Counted from the first letter of the stretch, positions 1 to 11,508 are shown. The stretch is 64,000 nt of DNA from Phocoena phocoena (GCF_963924675.1 NC_089220.1:54632639-54696638); one strand, 5' to 3'. Program-made: numbers and translations. The notes: a model not told the origin generated them from the letters alone.

Positions 1-41
1 TCTTCAGCAACTACACACAATGCTTAAAAAACAGGAAATCA

Positions 42-256
42 GGGCTTCCCTGGTGGCGCAGTGGTTGAGAGTCCGTCTGCCGATGCAGGGGACATGGGTT
101 CGTGCCCTGGTCTGGGAGGATGCCACATGCCGCAGAGCGGCTGGGCCCGTGAGCCATGGCCACTGAGCCTGCGCGTCCGGAGCCTTTGCTCTGTAACAGG
201 AGAGGCCATAACAGTGAGAGGCCCGCGTACCGCAAAACAAAACAAAACAAACAACC
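42..256 (+). mobile_element. Young CHR-lineage cetacean SINE
   Basis: tRNA-derived, RNA polymerase III type retroposon. It begins with GGGCTTCCCTGGTGGCGCAG, continues through the GTTCGTGCCC box-B-like region and the CCGTGAGCCATGG central block, and ends in an A-rich CAAAA tail. A 13-bp direct repeat (AAACAGGAAATCA) at 29-41 and 257-269 is the target-site duplication, so the insertion is complete. Low divergence from the other copies here supports a recent, cetacean-specific insertion. Noncoding; mobilised in trans by L1. Confidence 0.95.
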
Positions 257-283
257 AAACAGGAAATCAAACCTCTCTGAAAG

Positions 284-828
284 TGTGCCTTGAAGATAAA
301 TTGTTCCCGGTGAATTTAAGGTTCTTGCTTTGTCGCAAAAGAATTCAGAGACGAGGTGATAGGTAAGAAGTGGAAATATTTAGAGAGAAACGCACTCCAC
401 AGAGTGTGGGCCATCTCAGAAAGTGAGAGAGGGCTTGGGAGAAGCACACTCCACAGACAGTGTGGGCCATCTCGGAAGGCAAAAGGCCTCGAAATATGGC
501 ATGGTTAGTTTTTATGGGCTGAGTAATTTCATAGGCTAATGAGTGGGAGGATTATTCCAATTTGGGGGAAGAGGTAGAGATTTCCAGGCATTGCGTCACT
601 GCCCACTTTTTGGCCTTTTATGGTTGGCCTCAAAACTGTCATGGTGCTGGTGGGTATGTCATTTAGCATGCTAATGTATTACAATGAATATATAATGAGG
701 CTCAAGGTCCACTGGAAGTCGAATCTTCCACCATCTTGGACCTAGTTGTTTCCAACCAGTCTTTGTCTTGTACTATGGCTATATCATTCTTTTAAAGGTT
801 GTGCCCTGCCCCCTTCCCTCCTGTTTCA
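284..828 (-). mobile_element. Solo ERV-like LTR
   Basis: On the minus strand this unit runs from TGAAACAGGAGGG to TTCAAGGCACA, the TG...CA ends of a retroviral LTR. It contains a segment resembling the R/U5 region of mammalian ERV1-type LTRs (GAATTCTTTTGCGACAAAGC on the minus strand). No internal retroviral genes flank it, so it reads as a solo LTR. It carries an internal ~40-bp tandem duplication. I found no clear target duplication; class assignment is by pattern only. Confidence 0.6.
384..479. repeat. Imperfect ~40-bp tandem duplication inside LTR
   Basis: Two units sharing CACTCCACAG and AGTGTGGGCCATCTC, at about 384-423 and 438-479, lie in the U3-like part of the LTR. Repeated U3 blocks in LTRs are often enhancer duplications; that role here is inference. 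Confidence 0.7.
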
Positions 829-1569
829 AAATGACCAGAGTTGTTTTGCATTACTCATTGTTCATTATAGTTACTTCCTAATAAAATTTCATGTCTGTCC
901 TGATTTCATTGTAATTGCTCCTTAGGAAGAGAAAACACTCCTGGGAAAATAAAATTCTTTCAAGTTCTCTAACAGGTTTCTGTTGATCTAGCTACCACTG
1001 ACTTCAGATCAACCAGATTTCTTTGCTTGTTTGTCCAAATTCTCTATCACACATGATTAAAACATAGCTTCTGACATTTCACATAGATCATTAGAAACAC
1101 CTTTAGGCAATGTATGATATCAGAACAATTTGCATTAGAAATCCTATTATTCACTGAGATTAATTAACAGTGTGGTATTTATGGAATTAGCATTACAATT
1201 CCTCTTGGTGCTAGTTGTAGTTTGTGTCCCCTGAAGGGATGACACTGAATGAAATCTTGCAAGTCATTTCAAAATAAATAACTCGTGAGAAGTAAATGTG
1301 CACTGAGCCAGTCCCAGAAAATACTTTAAAAAATTGCTTGCAAAACTCCCTTGTTTGCATGTGTTAGATTTTGGGTAGCTTTGCTCTAATTATAAGTTTA
1401 TAACCAACCTGTAAGTGAGAAAAGCTTAACAACTAGAGCTGAATATAAAAACATTTTTTTCCCAAACCCTGGACAGTTTGGGAAAAGGATTGGTTCTCTG
1501 AACTCCTGGGAGTGTAGTTGGTATCTTCAGCCTGGTTATGTCTCAGTCTTGGTTTATGTCTGTGAAAAT
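829..1569. other. AT-rich unique sequence, nothing recognised
   Basis: No repeat family, open frame of note or motif cluster was recognised. Possibly too diverged old repeats. Confidence 0.4.
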
Positions 1570-2310
1570 TAATAAACAGAAACCTCATTTAAAATGGACT
1601 CAGGAGGCCGGAAGGGAGAGCGCTCATGCCCTACCACTCCACACTAATTGCAGACCCAACAGGAAGAGCGTATAATTGCATCTCCAACAGAAAGAAAGTT
1701 ACTACAGGCATACCTCATTTTATTGTGCTTTGCAGATACTGCTTTTTATTTTTTTTCTTTTTAAGATTGAAGATTTCTGGAAACCTTGCATTGAGCAAGT
1801 CTACTGGAGCCATTTTTCCAATAGCATTATTTTAACATTAAGTTATATACATTGTTTTTTAGATATAGTGCTATTACACACTTAATAGACTATAGTGTAA
1901 ACATAACTTTTATATGCACTGGGAAACCAAAAACTTCATGTGACTTGCTTTATTGTAGTATTCACTTTATTGTGGTGGTCTGGATCCCAACGCACAATAG
2001 CTCTGAGGTATGCCAATACTTTACCACCCAGTAGGAGGAAGGAAGAATTTCTCCTTGCTCAGCAACAGCCCAGTCAATGAGAGACTGGCACAAGGCAGCC
2101 AATGAAAAGCCATTACACTTCAAACTCCCAGTTTTCTCCAGTGGACTTTGTTTATGGAAGCCCCTCTCAACTCCCTTTGCTTCTCTATAAAAGAACCGTC
2201 CTCTCCTTTGTCCTTCAGACTTGCCTGTGGTTCACCATAACTTGCATGTCCTGAATTGCGATTCTTTGCTGTTCTCAAATAAACTCATTTTGCTGGTAAA
2301 ATAGGTCAAA
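1570..2310 (+). mobile_element. ERV1-like LTR split by a Tigger element
   Basis: The 3' part (2019-2310) has promoter-like CTATAAAAG near 2186 and a polyadenylation signal in AAATAAACTCATTTT near 2276, the usual R/U5 layout of an ERV1-type LTR. The 5' part (about 1570-1704) appears to be its U3. The two parts are separated by the DNA transposon at 1705-2016. Exact ends and subfamily were not determined. Confidence 0.5.
1705..2016 (+). mobile_element. Tigger/pogo-family non-autonomous DNA transposon
   Basis: Left terminus CAGGCATACCTC and right terminus GAGGTATGCC are inverted repeats typical of Tigger1/MER2-like pogo elements. TA dinucleotides lie at 1703-1704 and 2017-2018, the expected TA target duplication. 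Length is about 312 bp with no transposase, so it is an internally deleted derivative moved in trans. The right TIR has mutated in its last bases. Confidence 0.85.
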
Positions 2311-2429
2311 ATGTCTTTTGTCTCAGTATAATAATTAATAGTGCCATCTTTCACTCCCCCAAACTGTCCCTGGTTGAATGGTAAATTATATAGTCTCTCC
2401 ATAGTTAATTTGAAGTTAAAGATATTTCT

Positions 2430-2768
2430 CTTTTTTAAAAAGTACGTTTTTAAACTGGTTCATCTGTACCATTTTTCTAGATTCCACATATATGCGTTAA
2501 TATATGATATTTGTTTTTCTCTTTCTGAGTAACTTCACTCTGTATGACAGTTTCTAGGTCCATCCGCGTCTCTACAAATGACCCAATTTTGTTCCTTTCT
2601 ATGGCTGAGTAATATTCCATTGTATATATGTAACACATCTTCTTTATCCATTCGTCTGTTGATGGACATTTAGGTTGCTTCCATGACCTGGCTATTGTAG
2701 ATAGTGCTGCAATGAACATTGGGGTGCATGTGTCTTTTTGAATTATGGTTTTCTCTGGGTAACTCCCG
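2430..2768 (-). mobile_element. L1 3' fragment with end of ORF2
   Basis: Minus-strand translation of 2477-2719 gives the L1 ORF2 C-terminus: [16 protein letters not shown] followed by YTMEYYSAIERNKI. Part of the 3' UTR lies to the left. The element is 5' truncated at about 2768. No full ORF; a dead retroposon tail. Confidence 0.85.
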
Positions 2769-2999
2769 TATTAATATGAATAGAGTTTGAAACTTGGAAT
2801 TGAGTCACTGTGTTTTGTACGTGCAGATTCTCATTAAATATTTATTTAGTTGAAAGGCACCATTCTTCTGAAGTGAGCTTGTGGTTGAGAAAGTATTTAA
2901 TTTTTAAGCTATGTCTTCTCAAGAACTGTGAACGATCTGAGACATAACTTTATATGCAAGTGAACAAGTCAGCCTGCCACAGTTGCATGGATGCTGACT

Positions 3000-3460
3000 G
3001 TTGGGTTGTACCTTGCAGGCCTACAAGGCCTCTGCTCGCCCAGCTTCAAGACTGAAGAAAGAGCCTGGAGTCAGTGACAGAGACATCGATGGTTTAATGG
3101 ATGGGGAGCTTACACATGTGAAGCAAAGTCCTGGAGCGACACTCCACAGTGTTCGGCAGACTGCAGGCAGGATGTGGCAGCAGGCTTTGCTCCCCAGGGG
3201 AAGGGGAGATTGCCAGTTATAGGGGGAGTTACGCAGGTTGGCTCATTAGTTACCAGGGAAACCAGCAGAGGGGCACACCACTCACCACCGCTTTGATAAG
3301 AACAATCACTAGCTGAGGCAGGGGCAAGTAGGTAGGAGGATCAGTCATGTGAGTAGGGTATAGGTGAAGCAGGCACTGGTCAATCAGGGGATGTACAGAG
3401 AGCAAGAGAACAGCCATCCTGAGTGGCCCGACCATACAGTGAGCAAAGGCATGAGACTCC
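3000..3460 (-). mobile_element. Possible old LTR
   Basis: GC-richer than its flanks, and the composition and phrases such as GGTTTAATGGATGGGGAGC resemble the polyadenylation/U5 region of an ERV LTR read in reverse. Short open frames on both strands here (for example 3001-3222) have no recognisable domain. Assignment is weak. Confidence 0.35.
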
Positions 3461-3634
3461 TGGATCAGAGAAAAGAACTAATGCTTACGATACAGCAGGC
3501 AGCATAATCTTCATCTTTAGGTTGGTTCCTATTACTCCTTAAATCCTGCATGTACAATGTGGAGTCATCCAGGTGGATGATGATCATATTGTGGGTGTAC
3601 AACACAACTGAGGAACTTACAGAACTCCAATGTC

Positions 3635-3706
3635 TTTTTTTTTTTTAAGCTGAACTATAGTTGTTTTACAATATTGTGTTAGTTTCAGGTGTACAGCATA
3701 GTGAGA
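3635..3706 (-). mobile_element. Short L1 3'-end remnant
   Basis: A poly-T run followed by the sequence of the extreme L1 3' UTR in reverse (ACAATATTGTGTTAGTTTC, then GTGTACAGC). About 70 bp; very strongly 5' truncated insertion. Confidence 0.75.
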
Positions 3707-4580
3707 ACTCCAGTCTTTCATAATGGGCTGCAAAGCAAATTGCCTAGTCTTTACTTTGTAGAGAGACATTCTCTTTATTATGCAGACAGCAAATAAATCT
3801 GCCCTCTGTTCCCAAGGAAGACACTATATCCGTTTTTCAACGTTGTTTGCTATACAAACGTCCTTGAAAAGACAGTCTGGAACAAAAGCTGTCAGTGTCT
3901 CTGCTTGCAAGACATGCAGAAACATGAGAGACCCATGGAGAATTTTCTCCCAACATATCTTAATACAGACTTGGGTTTCTAAGCACAGATGTTATTTTAT
4001 GTATAACATTAGCCATCTAATTGCTAAATCTTTGCTTTCTAATCAGCTGCAGTGACAAACTAAGGAGAAATTATTCTTATCTCTTGACTGTATTCCAGTC
4101 TTATTTTACAAAAAAAAAAAAAGAGGACATATTAAAAGCTTGTTAGATGAGATTATATCTGCTCTCATTTCTTATTATTTTATTATGTATCTACTGTTTA
4201 AAGTATTGCATAGATATCTAGAAAAAATGGGTGCTATTTTTGAGTAATTTATGTAACCAAGAGGTAAAATAATAACCACCCCAGGCACTTATTAGCTATG
4301 GAGAAGTTTGCCTTGCTTGTAGATTGGAGAAGGAATGTTAAAGGTGACTGTGATATTTTATGCCTGGCAGAAGCCTCCAGCAGTAACCATTGCCCCATGA
4401 ATATTTTGATTCAATGACTACGGTTGCCAGATGTCTTTGAATCCTTCATTTCCTTATACATTTTCCACTTTATCATGTTTCTTGGGAGCTTTTCATGCTT
4501 CACCTCCTTTCATTTCCTTAAAACCTATAAACTCCTGTTGATTCTGAATTCAAATAATCAAACAGCCCAGATGCTGAATT
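3707..4580. other. No recognised feature
   Basis: AT-rich DNA with short chance open frames (3780-4055, 4424-4630) showing no domain or codon-like character. An A-run lies near 4110. Confidence 0.4.
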
Positions 4581-4597
4581 TGTGTGTGTGTGTGTGT
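4581..4597. repeat. (TG)n microsatellite
   Basis: About eight TG units. Confidence 0.95.
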
Positions 4598-4774
4598 TGG
4601 AGGTGTAAAGCTTACAGTATACTTTTATAAGAGGAAGAAAATAGAAATAGAAAGATAATACATAACAAAGTCCTAACAGGGCTTATTTCAAAAACATAAC
4701 TTCCACAGCATGTTTCATGGTCAGTGCAGGTTCAGTTTATCTTCTAATTCTAATGATAACACATACAACAACTA

Positions 4775-5168
4775 TAACTGTAACAACTACTATTTACTGA
4801 AGGCAAATTATTTGCAAGTTATGTGCCATGTGCTTTGTTATTCCTAATCCTCAGAACAGTCCTTCAGGGTAAGTGTTAGATTCAATTCACAGATCAGAAA
4901 TTGAGGTTCAGGGCTTCCCTGGTGGCGCAGTGGTTGAGAGTCCGCCTGCCAATGCAGGGGATGTGGGTTTGTGCCCGGGTCCAGGAAGATCCCACATGCC
5001 GCGGAGTGGCTAGGCCCGTGAGCCATGGCTGCTGAGCCTGCGCATCCGGAGCCTGTGCTCTGCAATGGGAGAGGCCACAACAGTGAGAGGCCCACGTACT
5101 GCAAAAAAAAAAAAAGAAATTGAGGTTCAGAGGTTAAATGTTACTTACCTTAGGTAACAACTCAAGGC
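4775..5168 (-). mobile_element. MIR SINE interrupted by a young SINE
   Basis: Reverse-oriented MIR: the ATGTGCCATGTGCTTTGTTA block, the TCCTCAGAACAG block and GAAATTGAGGTTCAGAGGTTAA align to the MIR core in reverse. It is split at 4911 by a CHR SINE, after which the MIR resumes at about 5131. Confidence 0.75.
4911..5114 (+). mobile_element. Young CHR-lineage cetacean SINE
   Basis: Full-length copy with poly-A tail. A 15-16-bp target duplication (AGAAATTGAGGTTCAG) occurs at 4896-4911 and 5115-5130. It is inserted in a MIR element. Confidence 0.95.
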
Positions 5169-5411
5169 CTTTGAGTATCCTGAAATTCTTTTGAATTATC
5201 AAAGACAGAGGTTATCATGTTTAAGGTGGCTTTTGAAAATTGATAAACCCAAATTTGCTATGCCTTACTATTTCTGTTCCAAAATATTCAATTCATTTTC
5301 ACATCCATTTTAGATAAAGGCATAAATTATGTATTCAAATTAGCTAAAATCGGAATATATGTATATGTATGTATGTGTTTTTTTCTAACTTTTTCTCACT
5401 ATATCTAAGTG

Positions 5412-5415
<4 letters not shown>

Positions 5416-5455
<40 letters not shown>
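5416..5455. repeat. (TA)n microsatellite
   Basis: About 20 uninterrupted TA units, preceded by imperfect TATG-type repeats near 5355-5375. Confidence 0.97.
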
Positions 5456-5462
<7 letters not shown>

Positions 5463-5509
5463 AACATTTCATCAACAATTAATGACATGGATTTTTTTTT
5501 CCTCCCTGG

Positions 5510-5750
5510 AAGCTTTCTTTGACATATTTTGTTCCTTATTTTCTTACCTCCCTGTGATCACTTAAAGCTATATTTATCCCTCAACTATAGCACTTAACAC
5601 ATTGTCCTATAATCAGTTTCTTTAGGTGACTGCTGGGCTTCTATAAGACCCTGGAAGACAGGGACCATTTCCTATTTATCTTTGTATCTGTAGGGTCTAG
5701 CCTAAGTGCCTGGAACTTCATTAGTAATAAACATTTGTTTTTGAATGAAA
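5510..5750 (+). mobile_element. LINE2 (L2) 3' fragment
   Basis: Shows the L2 3'-end landmarks in order: a CCTCCCTGTGATCACTTA-like block, GGAAGACAGGGACCATTTCC, and terminal AATAAACATTTGTTTTTGAATGAA. Ancient and diverged. Confidence 0.7.
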
Positions 5751-6265
5751 GAAAATGATTGGCTTACACTGCACACGTTATAGGCACTGCTTAAGTTTTT
5801 CAATTAATTTATACAAAGGGCTGTTACAATTCACCAGTTTTACTTTAATAGCATTGAAGAATCACTGTGAATCTTAAAATAACTAACATATTGTGTAGAA
5901 TTTGCTGACTAACCTAGAATATGAACCGTATTGTTTCTTTTCTGTAACCTATTTCTTTCCAGCCATGGCATAATACTAGAGTGTAAAACATAAGGCTGGA
6001 GGAAATTTGAGTGGTTATATAATATACTGCCTTATTAGGCAGCTTGAAACCTAAACCAGATTAGACACTATTCTCTTTTCAAACGCTGCCTGAAAAGACA
6101 GTTCGACAGCTTCACTTGGCACCATATTCTGAGATTTTGTGTCACTGAGAAAATGTTACTGAATACGTAATCTAGATCTTCCGATTTGGAATTTAAGCAC
6201 TACAGGTTAGGCCAAATGTTCTACAGAAATGTAGAAAATCTTTAGAGCTTTTATATTAATTAAGA
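5751..6265. other. No recognised feature
   Basis: AT-rich sequence without a recognised repeat or coding signal. Confidence 0.4.
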
Positions 6266-6269
6266 AAGG

Positions 6270-6645
6270 CTAGTTCATGCTCATTCAGCGAAAACAACCC
6301 CTAGTTTCAGTGGCTTAAAACCACAAATGTTTATTTCTCACTCATAGTATATGTCCAACATGGGGCATCTTTGGGGGGCTTTGCACTGCTTTGTCTGGAA
6401 CCCAGCCTGAGGAGCAGCCACTATCGGGAACATTGCCATGGCGGAAGGTAAAGAAAGGTAGTGGCAAAGCAGGCACTAGCTCTTAAAACTCCCATATACA
6501 AGTAACACATGTCACTTTTCATGTTTTCTTGGCCAAAGCAAGTCATATGGAAGCATCTAACTTCACGTAGGCAGGAAAGCGCGATCAAAGCACATTCCTG
6601 GAATGAGAGAAAGTCAGAATATTTGTGAACAGTTCCCATGACTAC
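6270..6645 (-). mobile_element. Old mammalian LTR (MaLR/ERVL-like)
   Basis: Contains TTTCAGTGGCTTAAAACCAC followed by AAATGTTTATTTCTCAC, the reverse of the AAATAAA...TTTAAGCCAC 3' end of MaLR-type LTRs, then ACCCAGCCTGAGGAGCAGCC. The ORF at 6421-6639 is a chance reading of the LTR. Confidence 0.55.
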
Positions 6646-7079
6646 TACAGCTTCTCATAATATTTTCTTCAGGACAGCATGAAATGAATTTTAGAACAAA
6701 ATATTTTTGGCTGCTCAGGTACAATGACTAGTTTTAAGAACAAATGCTTGTATAGCATATTTGATTTTTTTGGTCTTATTTGAGTATTCTAAGTCGTTAA
6801 ACAATATAGAGTAATATAATCACAGTGTTTCTACCTTCTCAACTTTACTGTTAAATTCTACTCCATTTCAGACATCCATGAGCGTAGAGCCTTAGTAGAC
6901 TCATTGCTATTCAGAAATATGCCACCACCATGATTTCAAACACATGACCTTCCCATTGACTATAACCTTCTGTTATTCATTCATCAAGTACATATTGAGT
7001 GCCCAACACTAGGGGATGCAATGGTGAACAAAGTAGACTGCCCTCATGGAAATGTTTTGGTGTTCTAGTTTCAGTATAA
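6646..7079. other. Mostly unrecognised; short old-repeat scrap
   Basis: Around 6985-7065 the phrase TGAGTGCCCAACACTAGG followed by GATGCAATGGTGAACAAAG matches the start of the ancient repeat family seen at 18.96, 45.5 and 54.1 kb. The rest shows nothing. Confidence 0.45.
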
Positions 7080-7640
7080 TGTATCTAAGTGCAGATCTCC
7101 TTTTAGTTGTTCTGTTGGGATTCACTGGACTTGAATTTGTGGATTCATGCATTTTTATCATTTCTTTGCCATTATCTCTTCAAAAATGGACTCTTCCCTA
7201 GTCTCTCTCTCTCCTTTTAGAACTTATGAAGACTTCTGTTAAACTTTTTCACTGTGTCTTCCAGGTCTCTAAATCTTTTTTATATATTTGTTCTGTGTCT
7301 CTCCTGGCATCCTAGTAACTTTTTTCAAGTGTATTTTAAAGTTCACTAGTTATCTTTTCATCTTGTGTCTAATCTGTTGTTAAACCTATCCTCTGAGTTT
7401 TAAATTTCAGTTATTGTTTTCACATCTAGACATTTTATTTGGTTCTGTAAAGTAGGCTTGCTTATTCTTTATAGTATCTTGCTCCTTGCTCATATTTTCA
7501 AGCTTATATATTAATTCTTTAAATCTAATGTATTAATATGACTATTTTATATTCTGTATCTGTTAGTTCCAGTATCTGAAATAATTGAAAGTCTGTTGAT
7601 TCTCAGTATTGGTGACTGGTTTTCTTTAGTGTTCAGTGAT
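7080..7640 (-). mobile_element. Diverged L1-like fragment
   Basis: Reverse-strand sequence resembles an old L1 ORF1/ORF2-region remnant (blocks such as AGTTATTGTTTTCACATCTAG and TTTATTTGGTTCTGT). No intact frame. Low-certainty assignment. Confidence 0.4.
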
Positions 7641-8079
7641 ATTTGAATGTAAGTCACTCAGTTTTCTTGGAATACTGGGAATTCTTTGGCTTGCATATCT
7701 GTTTGCACTAACAGTCCAAGACTACTTTAAATTAAGCTTTTTGCTTAAGTCTTCTTCCCCTACAAATTGGTGAAAGTGATGAAAATAAGTTATTCTTAGT
7801 TTTATGTAGTACTTTTGCTCTTTATACAGAATTGTGATAAACATGTCTTTTAATTTTGTATATAATATTAACAAAATAATCTTAATTTTTGAAATCTCAC
7901 AGAAACATGTATTTAGAAATTGACTCCAAATATTAAAACTGCAAAAATGACAATGTGTTCTATATAGAGATTGTTTACAGCTTTATCTAAAGAAGAAAAA
8001 GAAAACCACATATGCTTTGTTAAGGTACAAAGTTATCCAGAATAAAGTTTATCCAAAAATAAAATAAACTTTTATTTTA

Positions 8080-8545
8080 TTTGAGAGAGATAGGGAGAGA
8101 GCAAAAGAGAGCAAGAGAGAAAAGAGAGAGAGAGAGATCTTTTAAGGAAATGACTCAATTGATTGTGGGTGCTGGCAGATCTGAAATCAGCAGGCTGGAG
8201 ATTCAGGTAAGAGTTGATGTTGCAATCTGGAGCCTGAATTCTACAGGGCAATTGACTGAAAACTCATGTAGGGTTTCTATGTTGTAGTCTTGTGGAAAAT
8301 TCCTTCTTATTCAGGAAATTTCAGTCTTTGCTCTTAGACCTTCAACTGATTAGATGAGGCCCACTCATTATGAAACGTGAGGCCCACTCATTATGAAACC
8401 TAATGCCCACTCATATTATGAAAAGTAATCTGTTTTACTCAAAGTCTACTGATTTAAATGTTAATGACATCTAAAAAGTACCTTCACAGCACCTGGTGTT
8501 TGACCAAACAACTGAGCACCATAACCTAGTCAAGTTGACACATAA
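8080..8545 (+). mobile_element. Old LTR-like repeat with GAGA tract
   Basis: Begins in a (GAGA)n tract (8085-8145) and continues with GCAGGCTGGAGATTCAGGTA, CTTCAACTGATTAGATGAGG, and ends CAAGTTGACACATAAAATTA then ACCACCA. This is a widely recurrent mammalian repeat; I do not recall its family name with certainty. An internal 22-bp tandem duplication is listed separately. Confidence 0.55.
8355..8424. repeat. 22-bp tandem repeat, two perfect and one degenerate unit
   Basis: TGAGGCCCACTCATTATGAA plus AC occurs at 8355-8376 and 8378-8399. A third, diverged unit follows at 8401-8424. Likely replication slippage within the host repeat. Confidence 0.9.
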
Positions 8546-10289
8546 AATTAACCACCACAAGTGGCCAGCATCTTGGAAGTTTGTTTGGCACTAGGTGGGA
8601 TTTCCCATGCTCTGGAAGGTGTACCAATAGGTCTGCTTTACTGATTCTGTTTACTAGCTGGTTCTTCAGACCGAAACTTTCTCACTTTTCCTTCTAATAC
8701 CTGCATGCAGTTTTTCCTAAAATGCAGAATCCTTCTGGGAGAGGTAGGTGTATCCAGTGATGAAGAGTCCCTATGCTACCCCTACCATGCTGGATTGTAG
8801 AAGCATGAGCCTGGGAGGGGTCATGCCAACCAGATTGCCTCCCTTTTAATCTAACATGCAATCCCTTAGAGACATTGGAGTCCGCAGAATCATGGCAGAG
8901 CAAGAAGTGCTGGCCAGGAACTCCCACTCATGAAGAAGCCATCACTTTGAATCTACCTTCTGCTTAGGATGAACTCTCCATATTTTTCTATAGAGGCTGC
9001 AGATGACAATGTGGACTTAGGTATTAAGAAATAAGTCAAGCAGGAACAAAACCATGCTAAATAATTTAGGCTCTTTTTCGCATGATAAGGCATCCAACCT
9101 CATGCTCATTATCCCAGAATGCGACCTCTATGCTCCTGATTCTCAAGCTTCTTGAGTTGGCCAGGTGAACCTTACATGAGGAATTTTTCAGATGAATCTT
9201 CCATGCAGAAGTCTGTATCCTTGAGACCATTCTGTCAGTTCCCTCAACTGTTTTTCTTAAATTATTGTTTCTGACACTTTCCTAAATAGGGGGAAGAGAA
9301 ACAGAAATGGTATTTAATTTACATTTTAAAAAGAAGAGAAGCTATAACTATGTTTATCTCATTCAACTTCCTTGTTGGATGGCTCTATGATGGTACTTAG
9401 ACAATATGTGACTATTTGCCATGAGTGAAAACTTGACATAATAAGGCCATGGGTAGAAAGAGAGCTATGCTTATGTTTGGGAAAGTGATGTCATCAAATA
9501 AAAAGATACACCAAAAAAGGTAATTTTAAATCCATAAAAAATGTCAACTTCAATTGCAAAACGTTCATATAACCAAGTCCTTAAAATATATCATTATTCC
9601 TAATCCCACAGCTGCAAATATAATGTGCATATATGTACATAGAGTTGTTGAAAATTTAAGAATATAGGCATGAGGCTTTCTGCTCCATTCGGATAGTATG
9701 AGTTTAGGCTGTAAACCTGCATGAAGGCCAGCTGTGTTCACAAGTAAATTTGAGATAAGTAGTTTTCTTTGCAAGTCTCAGTGGAGATTAGGGATTATTA
9801 CTAATCTATCCTTAGATTGGGAGTGTTATTCTTTAGGGTCCCAGCCTTATTGGCATAGGGTCTCCTATTAGGTGCCTCATCTTAGATTTTCTTTCTCAGA
9901 CCCTTGAGGTTGTGAAAAATGAAAAACTCAGGTTCACCTGGATTGGCAAACGGACTGGAGGCTAAAACCAGCTTCAGTGTTCTATTTTCCCCTCTGGGTT
10001 TCAGCTTTACTAAGTTTTTTGCTTGAGTATTCCTTATTTTCTTGCCATATTATAGATGCCATTAATAAGGTTTTAAAATATTTTATCCAGCATTGTATAT
10101 TTTCAGTGCAGTGTTGGTCAAGGTACTAAGTCCACCATACTGCAGCTGTATATATAGATTTTCAAAAATTATAAAGAAATACGTGAGTAAATCATCTGAA
10201 ATTTGAACTTTACAGATAAAGCTATAAATACCAATATTGATCTCAATATATAAAATCCATGAAAAATTCTTGAAAATAATAAGAGCCAA
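8546..10289. other. No recognised feature
   Basis: About 1.7 kb in which I recognise no repeat family or gene. Open frames at 8694-8927 (-) and 9565-9774 (-) have no domain and no flanking splice or promoter logic. Confidence 0.4.
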
Positions 10290-10550
10290 TGTTTATTATA
10301 TTCCTCACCAATTGTGTCAGGCACTGATCTAAGCATTTAAAATTTACTGAAACATTTAATCTTCATAATAACCTTGTGATATATATGCTATTATTATCTC
10401 AGTCTTATAGATGAGACACTGAGGCACAGAGAGGTTATCTCTGTTTTCTTAAAATATAATTCAATTTATGTTATTAAGTGGTGGAATGAGGATGGAAATC
10501 TAGGCAGTCTGAATCCAGAGTCTGTCAACATTATACTATACTGCTTTGCC
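10290..10550 (-). mobile_element. MIR SINE
   Basis: Near-complete reverse MIR: TGTCAGGCACTGATCTAAGC, a TTAATCTTCATAATAACC block, GACACTGAGGCACAGAGAGG, and GTCTGAATCCAGAGTCTG. Ancient mammal-wide tRNA-derived SINE. Confidence 0.85.
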
Positions 10551-11032
10551 CTTAGTTAAATATATACAAAAGTCCAATAAAAATGGCATGGCATGGGGTT
10601 AATAGTGATTTAGTGATTTTGAAGGAAGTGGGTGGGAGCTTGGGAGGGATCAGGAGCAGGAACATTAACTGGAGCTTTAAGTTCCTTCACCTTATCTATA
10701 GGGCTGCTCACTTGCACTGAAAAGATTTAAATCATTGAGATGGAGTCCCCCAACCTCCTTCTTCTTCATCTAAATCTATTGGCATCTTTACTCTTCCTCT
10801 TGTTCTCTGCTCCTGACCCAAGAAGGAGTCTCCATCTTTCCTTTACAAGAGTGACTCTCCATCTGGGCTCTCTAGGACCAACTTTGTCAATATTTTCTTC
10901 CTTAATTTTTTCCCTCCTTCTTAACTAGCTTCTTTTTCTGCCTACCAAAAACCCTTCCATTAAACTTTTTGTCACTCAAATACCAAAGACTGTCTCTTTC
11001 CCTTCTTTGTTAAGTGTTTTGAATAATAATCA
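10551..11032. other. No recognised feature
   Basis: Pyrimidine-rich in the second half (10740-10990). The short open frame at 10740-10928 is leucine/serine rich because of composition. Confidence 0.4.
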
Positions 11033-11508
11033 TGGTAGGCAGAATAATGACCTCCCCAAAGATGTCCACGTCCTAATTCCCTGTAACTTGTGAATATGTT
11101 ACCTTACACGGCAAAAGGTATTTTATATATGTGATCGAATTAAGGCTCTTGAGATGGGGAAATCCTAGATTATCTGGATAGGCTCAGTGTAATCACAAGG
11201 ATTCTTAAAAGATGGAAGAGAGAGGCAGAAGATAAGAGAGATCTGAAGATGGTAACTGCTGGTTTTGAAAATGGGTGAAGGGGCCATGGACTAAGGATAC
11301 AGAATGCCTCTAATAGCCAAGAAAGACAAGGAAATCGCTTCTTCCCTAGAGTCTCCAGAAAGAAAGCATGCCTCCTGACTCCTTGATTTTAGCCCAGGAA
11401 GATTCATTTTGGATTTCTGACCTCCAGAGCTGTAAGAGAATACATTTGTGTTGTTTACAGCCACTCAGTTGTACTAATTTTTTACAACAGCAATAGGAAA
11501 ATAATACA
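11033..11508 (+). mobile_element. MLT1/MaLR-type solo LTR
   Basis: Starts TGGTAGGCAGAATAATG, contains AAGATGTCCACGTCCTAATT, AATATGTTACCTTACAC and TCACAAGGATTCTTAAAAG, and ends with ACAACAGCAATAGGAAAATA and ATACA. These landmarks belong to the MaLR (ERVL-related) LTRs of placental mammals. No internal region adjoins. Confidence 0.8.

Noticed and set aside
10740..10928. Signal-peptide-like 62-codon frame
   Set aside because: Leucine/serine richness follows from a pyrimidine-rich tract; no downstream domain and no supporting context.
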